A stretch of 64,000 nt of DNA from Chitinophagaceae bacterium (GTDB lineage Bacteria > Bacteroidota > Bacteroidia > Chitinophagales > Chitinophagaceae): positions 34,659 to 98,658 of the forward strand of contig JACMLY010000122.1 in assembly GCA_014379345.1 (NCBI GenBank), written 5' to 3'. Shown in pieces: positions 7,965 to 16,716 of the stretch. The stretch's first letter is position 1, and the number at the start of each line of letters is the position of its first letter. Both the position numbers and the translations under genes were made by a program. The notes beneath the pieces are model-generated. The model was not told where the DNA came from and ran no database searches. It saw nothing but the letters and a program-made list of their open reading frames with translations.

Positions 7965-9464
7965 CTATTTCAAATAAGTCAACTCGCTTTCATTATTCAG
8001 GGTATCAACGCACGTAACAGCAATCTGTTTGAAACTTTCTCCGGCTTTAGGAACGTTGATTGTAATGATGCCCCCTGCCGACGGAATGATCTGTAAAATA
8101 TTATCGGGATTTAACTTGTCGTGTGTTTTATCATCGCTCGCAAATCCGTATACCACGAAAGATTTTGTTCTTAATAAAGTATTGCAGTCGATAATTTCAA
8201 CCTGTATCGAATGAGAAGAAGGATTGGTTGAAACCTTTAATTCAGGGGCCTTCGGAACAGGGTTATCTATCCATTCCATCGGTGGTACCAATGCGGGATA
8301 TTTATAATAATTATTTTGTAAGCTATCACTCCATCCATTGGGATTTCTGATGAATGTTTTACTGCTGAAATAAATAGCTCCCTGTATATTGGGTGTATTA
8401 CGCAATGCCGTAAGCTGTCTGGGAATTAACGTTGAATCTTTCCAAACAGCATTGCTACCAGCCCTGTAGATACCCAACCCAATATAACAATGCTTTCCAT
8501 AAGTATGCTTGCTCCACCACTCCAATAATATTTCATAAGGAGCCGCCTTGTGTCCGAACTCCCAGTACAGTTGTGGAGCAACATAGTCGATCCACCCGTT
8601 TTTCAACCAGAGCAGAATATCGGCATACAGATCATCATAATTGGTTACGCCGGCTTTGGTTGCACTTCCTTCGGGATCTTTATCCTGGTTACGCCATACT
8701 CCAAATGGGCTGATACCGAAACGGCAGTGCTTTTTTTCTTCTTTAATGGCACCTGAAAGTTTCAGTATGATGGAATCGGTATTACTTCTTCTCCAGTCAT
8801 CTTTCGCCATACCGTTTCCGTAAAGTTTAAATGAATGATCGTCCGGAAATTCCTTTCCGGCGATTCGATACGGATAAAAATAGTCGTCGAAGTGCATCCC
8901 GTCGATGTCATAGCGATTAACAATATCCCGTATCACTTTTACAACAAAGTCCTGTCCTCCCTTATTGCCGGGATCGAAATATCTTTTATCACCATATTTT
9001 AAAAACCATTCGGGATGAATTTTGGTGACATGTGTTGGAGCGATGGAAGAGCCGCCAATATTGAACTCTGCGCGGTAAGGATTACACCAGGCATGAAATT
9101 CCATTCCTCTTTTATGTGTTTCCTCGATCATGAATTGCAGGGGATCGTAATAAGGAGATGGCGGACGTCCCTGTTTCCCCGTCAGCCATTGGCTCCAGGG
9201 CTCGTATTGTGATGGATAAAATGCATCAGTGGCAGGCCGTATCTGCACAATAACGGCATTCATGCCATTGCGTTTGTGCATGTCGAGCAATTCTATGAAC
9301 TCTTTCTTCTGGCTGGCCGTATTAAAATTGCCTCTTGTAGGCCAGTCAATATTATCAACGGTTGCCACCCATGCCGCGCGAAACTCGTACTTGGGTTGTG
9401 CAATCAATAAATTACAGGCAGATAATAAAAAGATAAGAGCGATCGGGATCGTAGTTTTTTTCAT
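7965..9464 (-). CDS. GHL10-type family 10-like glycoside hydrolase
   Basis: A 499-residue exported protein. The N terminus is a signal sequence with a possible lipobox (LLSAC, Cys about residue 16). The catalytic GHL10/YngK-like TIM barrel spans about residues 25-350, with typical segments EFRAAWVATVDNIDWP, AVIVQIRPATDAFYPS, DGMHFDDYFYPYR and YVAPQLYWEFGH. The C-terminal 130 residues look like a beta-sandwich accessory module. The family is associated with cleavage of glycan or peptidoglycan-related polymers, but specificity is not readable here. It sits 24 bp downstream of the MarR gene on the same strand, so the two may be co-transcribed. Confidence 0.88.
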   Translation of the reverse strand: MKKTTIPIALIFLLSACNLLIAQPKYEFRAAWVATVDNIDWPTRGNFNTASQKKEFIELLDMHKRNGMNAVIVQIRPATDAFYPSQYEPWSQWLTGKQGRPPSPYYDPLQFMIEETHKRGMEFHAWCNPYRAEFNIGGSSIAPTHVTKIHPEWFLKYGDKRYFDPGNKGGQDFVVKVIRDIVNRYDIDGMHFDDYFYPYRIAGKEFPDDHSFKLYGNGMAKDDWRRSNTDSIILKLSGAIKEEKKHCRFGISPFGVWRNQDKDPEGSATKAGVTNYDDLYADILLWLKNGWIDYVAPQLYWEFGHKAAPYEILLEWWSKHTYGKHCYIGLGIYRAGSNAVWKDSTLIPRQLTALRNTPNIQGAIYFSSKTFIRNPNGWSDSLQNNYYKYPALVPPMEWIDNPVPKAPELKVSTNPSSHSIQVEIIDCNTLLRTKSFVVYGFASDDKTHDKLNPDNILQIIPSAGGIITINVPKAGESFKQIAVTCVDTLNNESELTYLK

Positions 9465-9488
9465 GGTCCGGGGTTAGGGACCTTTAAA

Positions 9489-9938
9489 TTACGCAGAGCC
9501 TCTGAGTTTGTCAAGTAAATGGTTAAGAGTTTTTGCCTCTTCCTCATTAATGGCGCTTAAGACTGCATCCATTTCTTCATTATAGTTGTCGAGCTCCAGC
9601 AGAAGTTGTGATCCTTTGTCTGAAATCGTTATATCTACAAGCCTCCGATCGCCTTTGCATACACCCTTTTGAACCAGTTCTTTTTTCAATAACCTGTCTA
9701 CGATCCGGCTGGTATCACTCATCCTGTCGAGCATGCGCTGGCGGATCTGCAAAGTGGAAAGAGGCTTTGCGGCTCCTCGCAGAATTCGGAGTATATTGAA
9801 TTGTTGCGGGGTCAGATCGGCTTTTTCAAAAAACCGCTTCGATTTTTCCATTGCCCAATTGTAGGTATAAATAAGATTGACCATGATCTTGTGATGTTCA
9901 CCTCTGAATTTAGATTGTATATCATGTTCAATACTCAT
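9489..9938 (-). CDS. MarR-family transcriptional regulator
   Basis: A 149-residue winged-helix regulator. The recognition region LTPQQFNILRILRGAAKPLSTLQIRQRM and the wing KGVCKGDRRLVDITISDKG match the MarR fold; terminal helices would form the dimer interface. It is followed 24 bp later by the GHL10 hydrolase on the same strand. Family members respond to small aromatic or oxidative ligands, but nothing here identifies the ligand. The 5' flank (9945-9980) is a run of TTTAAGG-type repeats rather than a recognisable operator. Confidence 0.9.
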   Translation of the reverse strand: MSIEHDIQSKFRGEHHKIMVNLIYTYNWAMEKSKRFFEKADLTPQQFNILRILRGAAKPLSTLQIRQRMLDRMSDTSRIVDRLLKKELVQKGVCKGDRRLVDITISDKGSQLLLELDNYNEEMDAVLSAINEEEAKTLNHLLDKLRGSA

Positions 9939-9944
9939 ACTACT

Positions 9945-10064
9945 TAAGGGTTTAAGGTTTAGGGTTTAAAGTTTAAGGTTTTTTAGGACAAGCAGCGCAT
10001 TAAAAATAGATTTTCCATAAATAACTTTAGCGATATCTCACTATTCAACCTTAAACCTTAAACT
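9945..10064. repeat. Facing TTTAAGG-type repeat tracts
   Basis: At 9945-9980 the plus strand repeats the words GGTTTA and TTTAAGG several times. At 10047-10064 the complementary pattern AACCTTAAACCTTAAACT appears, so the two tracts could pair. The region separates the radical SAM gene (3' end) from the MarR gene (5' end). Similar degenerate word repeats occur elsewhere in this window. Confidence 0.6.
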
Positions 10065-10066
10065 CT

Positions 10067-11104
10067 TCAATCACCCCATACTGTCGTTCCCTCACTACAG
10101 TTGGCGCAGATATCGATATTTCTCCGGCTTTGAAGGATCTGGCTGCGGAATTGTACATATTTATCATTATGCCATATTTCTTTGAATGGCTTGCCTTTGA
10201 GATCTCCGAGATTATGTTGGGCATCTTTATCAAAACAACAGGGTACCACTAACCCGTCCCAGGTTATAACAGTAGCATGCCATAATCGCCAGCAATGATT
10301 ACTGAGGGAATTTTTTACTTTGTAGTCTCCTGCTTCATTTTTTTTATAGCGACTGAATTTTTCTATTGATGGGATAAGATTGTTGGGATCATTCTTATAA
10401 TCGTATACCTGTGCGGTCTTGAACCGCACTTCATCAACGCCAATCTCTTTCGCCAGTTGTTTAACTTCTTCGATCTGATGCTCATTGGGTTTTACCACAA
10501 GGAATTGAAAAAAAACAAATGGGGTGTTACTTTTTAATTTCGCTTTCCATTTTACAATATTCCTTGCTCCTTCCAGTACCTTATCCAGTTTTCCCCCCAC
10601 CCTGTATTGCTGGTAAACATCCTGGCTGGTGCCATCTATCGAAATGATCAACCGGTCGAGTCCACTTTCAACTGTTTTTTTTGCGTTGGCATCACTGAGG
10701 TAGTGAGCATTGGTAGATGTGGCGGTATAGATCCCTTTTTCCGATGCATATTTTACCATATCTAAAAAGGAGGGATTCAGGTAGGGCTCACCCTGGAAAT
10801 AAAAGATCAGGTATAAAAGATCTGCTGACAACTGATCGATCGTGTTACTAAAAAAATCTTCCTGCAGCATTCCGGTAGGCCTGGTGAATGCCCTGAGTCC
10901 GCTGGGGCATTCCGGGCAACGCAGATTACAGGATGTGGTAGGTTCAAACGAGATAGAAATAGGGTAACCCCACTGCACAGGTCTTTTGGTCCATTTACTC
11001 AGGTAATAGCTACTCAGCACTTTGCCTGCATTCCAGGCCCGGCGAAGGGTAAGTTTTGACAATAAATTGACGCTATCGTTCCAGTTGAATGCCGGCATAA
11101 GCAT
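10067..11104 (-). CDS. Radical SAM protein with SPASM domain
   Basis: A 345-residue protein with the radical SAM 4Fe-4S motif CNLRCPEC (CxxxCxxC, in EPTTSCNLRCPECPSG), a glycine-rich SAM region (FYFQGEPYLNP) and the barrel core IISIDGTSQDVYQQYRVGG. The C-terminal SPASM region has further cysteines (VVPCCFDKDAQHNLGDL and IDICANCSEG) for auxiliary iron-sulfur clusters. Such enzymes modify peptides, cofactors or sugars by radical chemistry. There is no precursor peptide or partner gene nearby, so the substrate is open. It lies upstream of MarR on the same strand across a 128 bp repeat-containing gap. Confidence 0.9.
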   Translation of the reverse strand: MLMPAFNWNDSVNLLSKLTLRRAWNAGKVLSSYYLSKWTKRPVQWGYPISISFEPTTSCNLRCPECPSGLRAFTRPTGMLQEDFFSNTIDQLSADLLYLIFYFQGEPYLNPSFLDMVKYASEKGIYTATSTNAHYLSDANAKKTVESGLDRLIISIDGTSQDVYQQYRVGGKLDKVLEGARNIVKWKAKLKSNTPFVFFQFLVVKPNEHQIEEVKQLAKEIGVDEVRFKTAQVYDYKNDPNNLIPSIEKFSRYKKNEAGDYKVKNSLSNHCWRLWHATVITWDGLVVPCCFDKDAQHNLGDLKGKPFKEIWHNDKYVQFRSQILQSRRNIDICANCSEGTTVWGD

Positions 11105-11227
11105 GCTAAATTACGGGTAGGATCTTAAAGCACAATCTTTGCTGCCCGAAAACGTTACAATAGCAATTCAAAAGAAACTATAAGGCCGGTTTATTCGTTT
11201 ATAAGCTGCCGGCTAATCCTTCATACT

Positions 11228-13189
11228 ATGAAAAAATTGTACTTCTTTTTTTTATTTGTAATTCAAATAAATGATCTGCTGGCACAGCACCCTGCAACCA
11301 GCGGCCATCAACAGGTAGATATTTCGCTCATTGAAGGACAAGCACATCAACGATTAAGAGATGTGACCGGAAATGCCTCCATGGATACTTTTACCGTAGC
11401 TTCAGATAATATTGATGTTCATCATTACCGTTGTGAATGGCAGTTGGACCCGTCGGTCAGATTCATTAATGGAAAAATAACGGTGTCATTTACCGTTAAG
11501 ACTGTTTCCGATAAAATTATTTTTGACCTGGCCTCCACCATGGGTGTTGACAGTATTTTATATCACGGTACAACCATCCCTTTTCAAAGAGTATTAAAGG
11601 ACGGGTTGGAAATAGGATTACCGGCCCTGCTAAATGCCGGCCAAAAGGATTCCGTGAGTATTTTTTATCGCGGCGTTCCCGACCCTTCCGGAACAGGTGT
11701 TTTTTTCCAGGGCTTTCACCGTTACAGTGATGCCATGTGGACCCTTTCGGAGCCGTATGGTGCTAAGCTTTGGTGGGCATGCAAAAACGGATTATCGGAC
11801 AAGGCAGATTCGATAGACATTATCGTTACACATCCTGTAGATTATATCGTATCGACAAACGGTGTTAAGCTGAGTGAGCAGAATTCTAACGGCAAGGTGA
11901 TCACTCATTTTAAGCATCGCTATCCTATTGCCAGCTACCTGGTGGCGATACTGGTTGCAAAATATACTGTTGCAAAAGATAGTGTTCTGTTAGGAAATCA
12001 TTCAATGCCTGTGTTGATGTATTCTTACCCGGTGCATGTCAATTATTTTTCAGAAGCAACACGTGTTGCGAAGTTATGTCTTCCGAAATTTTCAGATCTG
12101 TTTGGGATATATCCTTTTTATAAAGAACAATACAGCCAGACATATTGGGCAGTACAGGGAGGCATGGAACATCAAACAAATAGTTTTATTGGTGACCGGT
12201 GGTCCAATCTGATATCGCATGAGCTCGGGCATCAGTGGTTTGGGGATAAGGTGACTTGTGGAAGCTGGCAGGATATCTGGCTCAATGAGGGCTTTGCCAC
12301 TTACAGCACAAATATTTATTACGAACATTTTGAACCTTCACTGTTACAGCCTACGCTTCAAAGCCAGATCAACAATATAACGAGTCTGCCCGGGGGAAGT
12401 CTTTGGGTCAATGATACAACCAATATCGGCCGGCTGTTTAGTGGAAGACTAACCTATAACAAGGGGTCATACGTTGTTCATATGTTGCGAGGGGTATTGG
12501 GCGATTCAGTTTTTTTTAAGGGTGTTCGACGGTATCTCGACGATGTTGCGGTAACCTATTCGTTTGCGCGTACTTCTGATTTGAGGAAGGTTCTGGAAGC
12601 AGAAAGTGGTAAAAACCTGGAGTCGTTTTTTCAGAAATGGGTCTATGGTGAGGGATATCCCAATTACCATGCAGAATGGACGCAGAATAATAATAACTGG
12701 ATAAAGGTGAAGCTCAATCAAACCACTTCACATTCTTCTGTGAGCTTTTATGAAATGCCGGTAACACTGGTTGCAAAAGCCGGTTCCAAAGAGCAAAGCT
12801 TTGTAGTTGAACATCGGTACAGCGGGCAGGAATTCTGGCTGAATGCAGGATTTGCTGTTGATACAGTTCTGATCGATCCGAAACTATGGATTCTTTCGAA
12901 AGTTAAAACCTCTGCAAAGGTTGCCGGAAGCACTATTCCCGACGAGTTGAAAATATATCCAAATCCGGCACCACGTGAATTAAAAATTTCATTGAAGAAC
13001 CCTTCTGATAGAAAATTGAATATTCAACTACTGAACATGCTCGGCCAGACAGTGTATCAGAAAGACCTGCAAACACCGGGCAGTGATGAACTATTTAATA
13101 TTTCATTGACACATTTACCCAGGGGCGTTTATTGGCTTAAGTTAAGCAGCTATGGTAGCATTCAGGTAATTAAAAAGATCGTGCATTGA
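11228..13189 (+). CDS. Secreted M1-family metallopeptidase with type IX sorting domain
   Basis: A 653-residue zinc aminopeptidase-like protein. A signal peptide covers about residues 1-19 (ends LLAQ). The N-terminal beta domain is followed by the substrate-recognition motif GGMEH (GAMEN variant) and the zinc motif HELGHQWFGD beginning at residue 331, with the third ligand in WLNEGFATY. The last ~80 residues (from IYPNPAPRELKI) form a type IX secretion C-terminal sorting domain ending in the usual KLSSYGSIQVIKKIVH-like strand. The enzyme is therefore predicted to be secreted or surface-attached and to release N-terminal amino acids from peptides. It is monocistronic. Confidence 0.93.
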   Translation: MKKLYFFFLFVIQINDLLAQHPATSGHQQVDISLIEGQAHQRLRDVTGNASMDTFTVASDNIDVHHYRCEWQLDPSVRFINGKITVSFTVKTVSDKIIFDLASTMGVDSILYHGTTIPFQRVLKDGLEIGLPALLNAGQKDSVSIFYRGVPDPSGTGVFFQGFHRYSDAMWTLSEPYGAKLWWACKNGLSDKADSIDIIVTHPVDYIVSTNGVKLSEQNSNGKVITHFKHRYPIASYLVAILVAKYTVAKDSVLLGNHSMPVLMYSYPVHVNYFSEATRVAKLCLPKFSDLFGIYPFYKEQYSQTYWAVQGGMEHQTNSFIGDRWSNLISHELGHQWFGDKVTCGSWQDIWLNEGFATYSTNIYYEHFEPSLLQPTLQSQINNITSLPGGSLWVNDTTNIGRLFSGRLTYNKGSYVVHMLRGVLGDSVFFKGVRRYLDDVAVTYSFARTSDLRKVLEAESGKNLESFFQKWVYGEGYPNYHAEWTQNNNNWIKVKLNQTTSHSSVSFYEMPVTLVAKAGSKEQSFVVEHRYSGQEFWLNAGFAVDTVLIDPKLWILSKVKTSAKVAGSTIPDELKIYPNPAPRELKISLKNPSDRKLNIQLLNMLGQTVYQKDLQTPGSDELFNISLTHLPRGVYWLKLSSYGSIQVIKKIVH

Positions 13190-13294
13190 TCTGAAGGTAC
13201 GGAGCTCTTCTTAAGATCAGATTTCGCTACCGGCCTCAAAAAAAAAATCCGTCAGGAGTTTAATCTTTGTAGAAAATACATCTTAGCCTTCGAT

Positions 13295-13311
13295 CCGCTC
13301 CGTAGGAGCGG
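13295..13311 (+). terminator. Hairpin downstream of the M1 peptidase gene
   Basis: CCGCTCC and GGAGCGG (7-bp perfect stem, 3-nt loop GTA), followed by CATCTTTTAATTA. It lies 106 bp after the peptidase stop. The T-tract is short, so it could equally be a dispersed GC-rich palindrome. Confidence 0.4.
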
Positions 13312-13426
13312 CATCTTTTAATTATACATGTTATTAATTTTCTTTGTTATGTTGTAATTTTCCCTGGTCAGGGATATCGAACAGCAAAGAGAGTTAAAGA
13401 AATATAATTACACAGGGTTTTGATTT

Positions 13427-14128
13427 ATGACTACATCTCCAATCTGGAAGCATCGCCTTTTTATTATACTCCGGATAAGTTCCAAAACATTGTACAAATT
13501 GTTGGGTAAAACAAATGAACGTATACAACCGCTTGAATTTTTTTCTGTCAAAGCTGGTTATCATCATGCCGCCAATGCCGAATCATTCGACTCTACCTGC
13601 AGCAGTGATGAATTTCAACGCAGTGTATATGATCTGGCTGATTCTTTTGCATTAAAGTTCGATGATGCTTCCATCTTAGATGTAGGATGTGGCTCCGGGT
13701 ACAAGCTGGTTCATATGCTGGGGCAATACCAAACCACCGGCATTGAAGTGGAGCCGGTATATAGCTGGTTGTTGCAAAAATATCCCGACCGCAAATGGCT
13801 GCCGTATCAATCAATAGGTATGGCCGAGTTAAATGCGGATATCGTTATTTGCTCTGACGTTATCGAGCATATCAAAAACCCGGATGAGTTGATGGATTTT
13901 CTAAAGAAAATCAACTTCCGCTATCTTATTTTGAGCACACCTGAGCGGGATAAAATTTGCGGAAAAAATGATTATGGTCCGCCGGAGAATACTTCACATT
14001 ACAGGGAGTGGAATACCAGTGAATTTAAATTATATGTTAGCCGCTGGTTCAATATTCATGAACATCATGTGTTCAATGATAAAAGCATCAGCCAGGTAGC
14101 GGTTTGTTCCAAAAAACCGGCCAGTTAA
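13427..14128 (+). CDS. Class I SAM-dependent methyltransferase
   Basis: A 233-residue protein with the SAM-binding motif I ILDVGCGSGYKLVHML at about residues 83-98, the acidic motif II residue in TTGIEVEP, and a post-motif region ADIVICSDVIEHIKNPDEL typical of Methyltransf_11/23-like enzymes. The N-terminal 70 residues are basic and variable. No neighbour reveals the substrate; small glycan- or lipid-modifying enzymes of this type are common in Bacteroidota. Start at ATG 13427 is reasonable. Confidence 0.85.
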   Translation: MTTSPIWKHRLFIILRISSKTLYKLLGKTNERIQPLEFFSVKAGYHHAANAESFDSTCSSDEFQRSVYDLADSFALKFDDASILDVGCGSGYKLVHMLGQYQTTGIEVEPVYSWLLQKYPDRKWLPYQSIGMAELNADIVICSDVIEHIKNPDELMDFLKKINFRYLILSTPERDKICGKNDYGPPENTSHYREWNTSEFKLYVSRWFNIHEHHVFNDKSISQVAVCSKKPAS

Positions 14129-14288
14129 CATTTGCTGAATTCTCTTTCCGGGTAAACAACGATACAGTTTATCGTTTCAATTTCCTTCAATTCTTTGCCA
14201 GGTATAAAAAACACTGCATCCTCTGCCGGATAATTCCGGACAGCAGAATGCAGTAGCACATATAGTGATAAAGGATTAGTGAATGTGT

Positions 14289-14534
14289 TTAAGCATCGCT
14301 TTTGCTGCCGCTATTACGCAATAATGCAACCAGCAGTAAAATAAAGACGGCGCCACCGATTACCCACACAATAGGAGATGCAAAAAAGCTTCCGCTGTCC
14401 TTGCCGGTATTAATGTCTACATCAATTTTTTTATCCTGGGCAAAACTTAAGATGGTCACAAATAATGATGTACAAAGCATCAACCATTTTTTTACCCACG
14501 ATTGTGCCGCCACCCGGTTACTAATCCGTTTCAT
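14289..14534 (-). CDS. Small membrane protein
   Basis: An 81-residue protein with an N-terminal hydrophobic stretch (WLMLCTSLFVTILSFAQ, probably a signal peptide cut after AQ) and a second transmembrane helix (IVWVIGGAVFILLLVALL) close to the C terminus, leaving a short polar loop DKKIDVDINTGKDSG between them. No family function is known to me. The topology suggests a small inner-membrane protein. The opposite strand holds a similar-length frame that lacks such features and was discarded. Confidence 0.6.
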   Translation of the reverse strand: MKRISNRVAAQSWVKKWLMLCTSLFVTILSFAQDKKIDVDINTGKDSGSFFASPIVWVIGGAVFILLLVALLRNSGSKSDA

Positions 14535-14648
14535 ATAAATATTTTTTAGTGAATAAGTGGTATTGTCAAAAAAATCATGCCATCCGAAACTTTAATAAAG
14601 AAAAGGCTATTCCATGAAGAGGATTAATCTCCCGCCGTCAAAACGGGT

Positions 14649-16598
14649 TCATGTATGTTTGTTTGGTAGCACGATTGAAAAAATCGCTCCTTTTCCTTCA
14701 ATACCATGGGCGGTAATCATTCCACCATGAGTTTCTGTAATTTTTTTGCATAAGGCAAGTCCGATCCCGGTTCCCTCAGGCGCCTGATAGGTTGATAATC
14801 TTTGAAACACCTGGAATATTTTTTCATTGTAGGCTGCTTCAAATCCAATTCCATTGTCCTCTATCATAATCTCGACCCGGTGTTGGTCAAGAGGTTTTGA
14901 ATAGATATTAATAATAGGACTTGTGTCAGGTTTACTATATTTTATCGAATTGCTGATCAGGTTCTGAAATAGTTGTCTCATTTGAAAGGGTATTGCTTCA
15001 ACAGCAGGAAGAGTATGAATATTGATCTGCGCTTTTTTCTCAGCAATGTTTAATTCAAGATCTGTTAAAACATGATTTACAATCGCATTCAGGTCAGTCA
15101 TCTCAAAAAGTTGGCGCTCATCTGATACGTTCGAATATAACAATATACCCTTGATCAGCTCCTCCATACGGCTTGCAGAGTCGTTAATTTTGGCTACGAG
15201 TGGTTTGATGTGAAGACTTAATTCATGTCGTGTTAAAAGCAGGTCGCTGAAGGTAAGTATCTTTCGCAACGGTTCTTTTAGATCATGCGAAACTACCCAT
15301 GCAAACTGCTCCAGCTCAAGATTTGTTTTTTGCAGTTCCAGCCTTTGTCTTTCAAGCTCCAGCTCGTTTTTTTTCTGGGCAGAAATGTCTCGTATGAATG
15401 CAATAAAGGAAGAATCGCCGCTCCATTTTGCTCTTGATATTGTTAAGGAGATATAAAATTCAGTTCCCTTTTCATTAAGGGCGGTTATTTCAATGGTCTT
15501 GTTCAATACCCTTGCCTCGCCTGTAGATAATAGTCTTTTCATCCCTTCAAAATGAGCCGCCCTGTATTGTACTGGAATGATGGTATCCGATAAGGCTTTG
15601 CCAATCACCTGATCAGCCTTCCATCCAAATATTTCCTCCGCTTTGGGATTCCATAAAAGAATATTGCTTTGCTCATTAATCACGATCACGGCATCTGGCG
15701 CATTTTGTATTAATTGCCGGATATTCTCTTCACGTTCAACAGCCTGTTCAGTATAAAATTGTAATTTTTTTTCATTTGCTTTTCGGGTCGTGATGTTTCT
15801 CAATATTCCCCTGGTATATTCAGGAATTCCATCTTTATACCTACAGGTAATGGAACCTTCTACAATAATTTCTTTTCCATTTTTTGATATAAAACAGGTT
15901 TCAATTTCTTTTACCTGTTTTTCTCCGTTGATTATACGGTTTCTATATGCCCGGAAATGATCGCGTTCGTTTTCAGCAACAAATGAATAAATTGATTTTC
16001 CTTTTAATTCATGCTGTGTGTACCCTATAGCGTTTAACCACGCATTGTTTACATAGATAATTTCACCATCAGGTGTAACGATATGTATTAAATCGCTGGC
16101 GTTATCAAAAAGATCCCTGTACCGTTCCTCACTTTCAGCCAGTCTTTGTTGTTCATCCCTTTGAATGTTTTGTACACGGGGCAATGTTTTTTCCCTGACA
16201 CCTTTATAGGTGTTTTCCAACCCGAGTACTATTTCCAAGGCAAGTAATGAATCGGCGGTATAATTTGGTATGAAACTGAAAGTCGCTGTTTTTAATGCAT
16301 CGTATAGTTGTATCAGGTCTTGCTGTGAAAAAGATTGTTTAACTATACCATGAATTCTGTCATTATTCCATGAGGAATTATTTATGGCCTTGCCTTGACC
16401 ATCGGCTCCTGTTTCGAGTTCAGTTAAAAAATGCAGTAAGGTTTTATGTGTTATTTCCTGTAACTCAGTGTTGGTGACATGTGCAAAATGACCGCGTAAT
16501 GGTATGTTATGATTGTCCAGCGTTCTCAACACTGCAGAAACCAGATCCGGCATTTTATTTTCCTTCATGAAACAGGCAAAGGTCCTTAGGTGGCTCAT
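14649..16598 (-). CDS. PAS-domain sensor histidine kinase
   Basis: A 649-residue soluble kinase without transmembrane segments. The N-terminal ~140 residues look like a helical regulatory domain. Two PAS domains follow (about 155-275 and 287-410; ERYRDLFDNASDLIHIV and NIRQLIQNAPDAVIVI). A coiled-coil linker leads to the HisKA motif WVVSHDLKEPLRK with the phospho-acceptor His438. The HATPase domain has N box NLISNSIKYSK, G1 IMIEDNGIGF and G2 GTGIGLALCKK. It would autophosphorylate in response to a cytoplasmic signal. No regulator is adjacent. The gene is divergent from uvrD. ATG codons at residues 12 and 17 are alternative starts. Confidence 0.92.
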   Translation of the reverse strand: MSHLRTFACFMKENKMPDLVSAVLRTLDNHNIPLRGHFAHVTNTELQEITHKTLLHFLTELETGADGQGKAINNSSWNNDRIHGIVKQSFSQQDLIQLYDALKTATFSFIPNYTADSLLALEIVLGLENTYKGVREKTLPRVQNIQRDEQQRLAESEERYRDLFDNASDLIHIVTPDGEIIYVNNAWLNAIGYTQHELKGKSIYSFVAENERDHFRAYRNRIINGEKQVKEIETCFISKNGKEIIVEGSITCRYKDGIPEYTRGILRNITTRKANEKKLQFYTEQAVEREENIRQLIQNAPDAVIVINEQSNILLWNPKAEEIFGWKADQVIGKALSDTIIPVQYRAAHFEGMKRLLSTGEARVLNKTIEITALNEKGTEFYISLTISRAKWSGDSSFIAFIRDISAQKKNELELERQRLELQKTNLELEQFAWVVSHDLKEPLRKILTFSDLLLTRHELSLHIKPLVAKINDSASRMEELIKGILLYSNVSDERQLFEMTDLNAIVNHVLTDLELNIAEKKAQINIHTLPAVEAIPFQMRQLFQNLISNSIKYSKPDTSPIINIYSKPLDQHRVEIMIEDNGIGFEAAYNEKIFQVFQRLSTYQAPEGTGIGLALCKKITETHGGMITAHGIEGKGAIFSIVLPNKHT

Positions 16599-16678
16599 GG
16601 TATAAAATTACTATAACCGAAACAAGCTCAATGAGAATTTTAAACTGGTGACTCATGTCAATAATTAAATCTGACTCG

Positions 16679-16712
16679 TTTTGGTGGAGGTGGGCCTGCC
16701 AGTGTATCTTCG
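16679..16712 (+). promoter_or_regulatory. Promoter of the UvrD/PcrA helicase gene
   Basis: TTTTGG at 16679-16684, a 20-nt spacer, then TATCTTCG at 16705-16712 closely match the Bacteroidota -33/-7 pair. The helicase ATG at 16717 starts only 4 nt after the -7 box, so the expected transcription start falls at or very near the start codon. Confidence 0.6.
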
Positions 16713-16716
16713 CAAT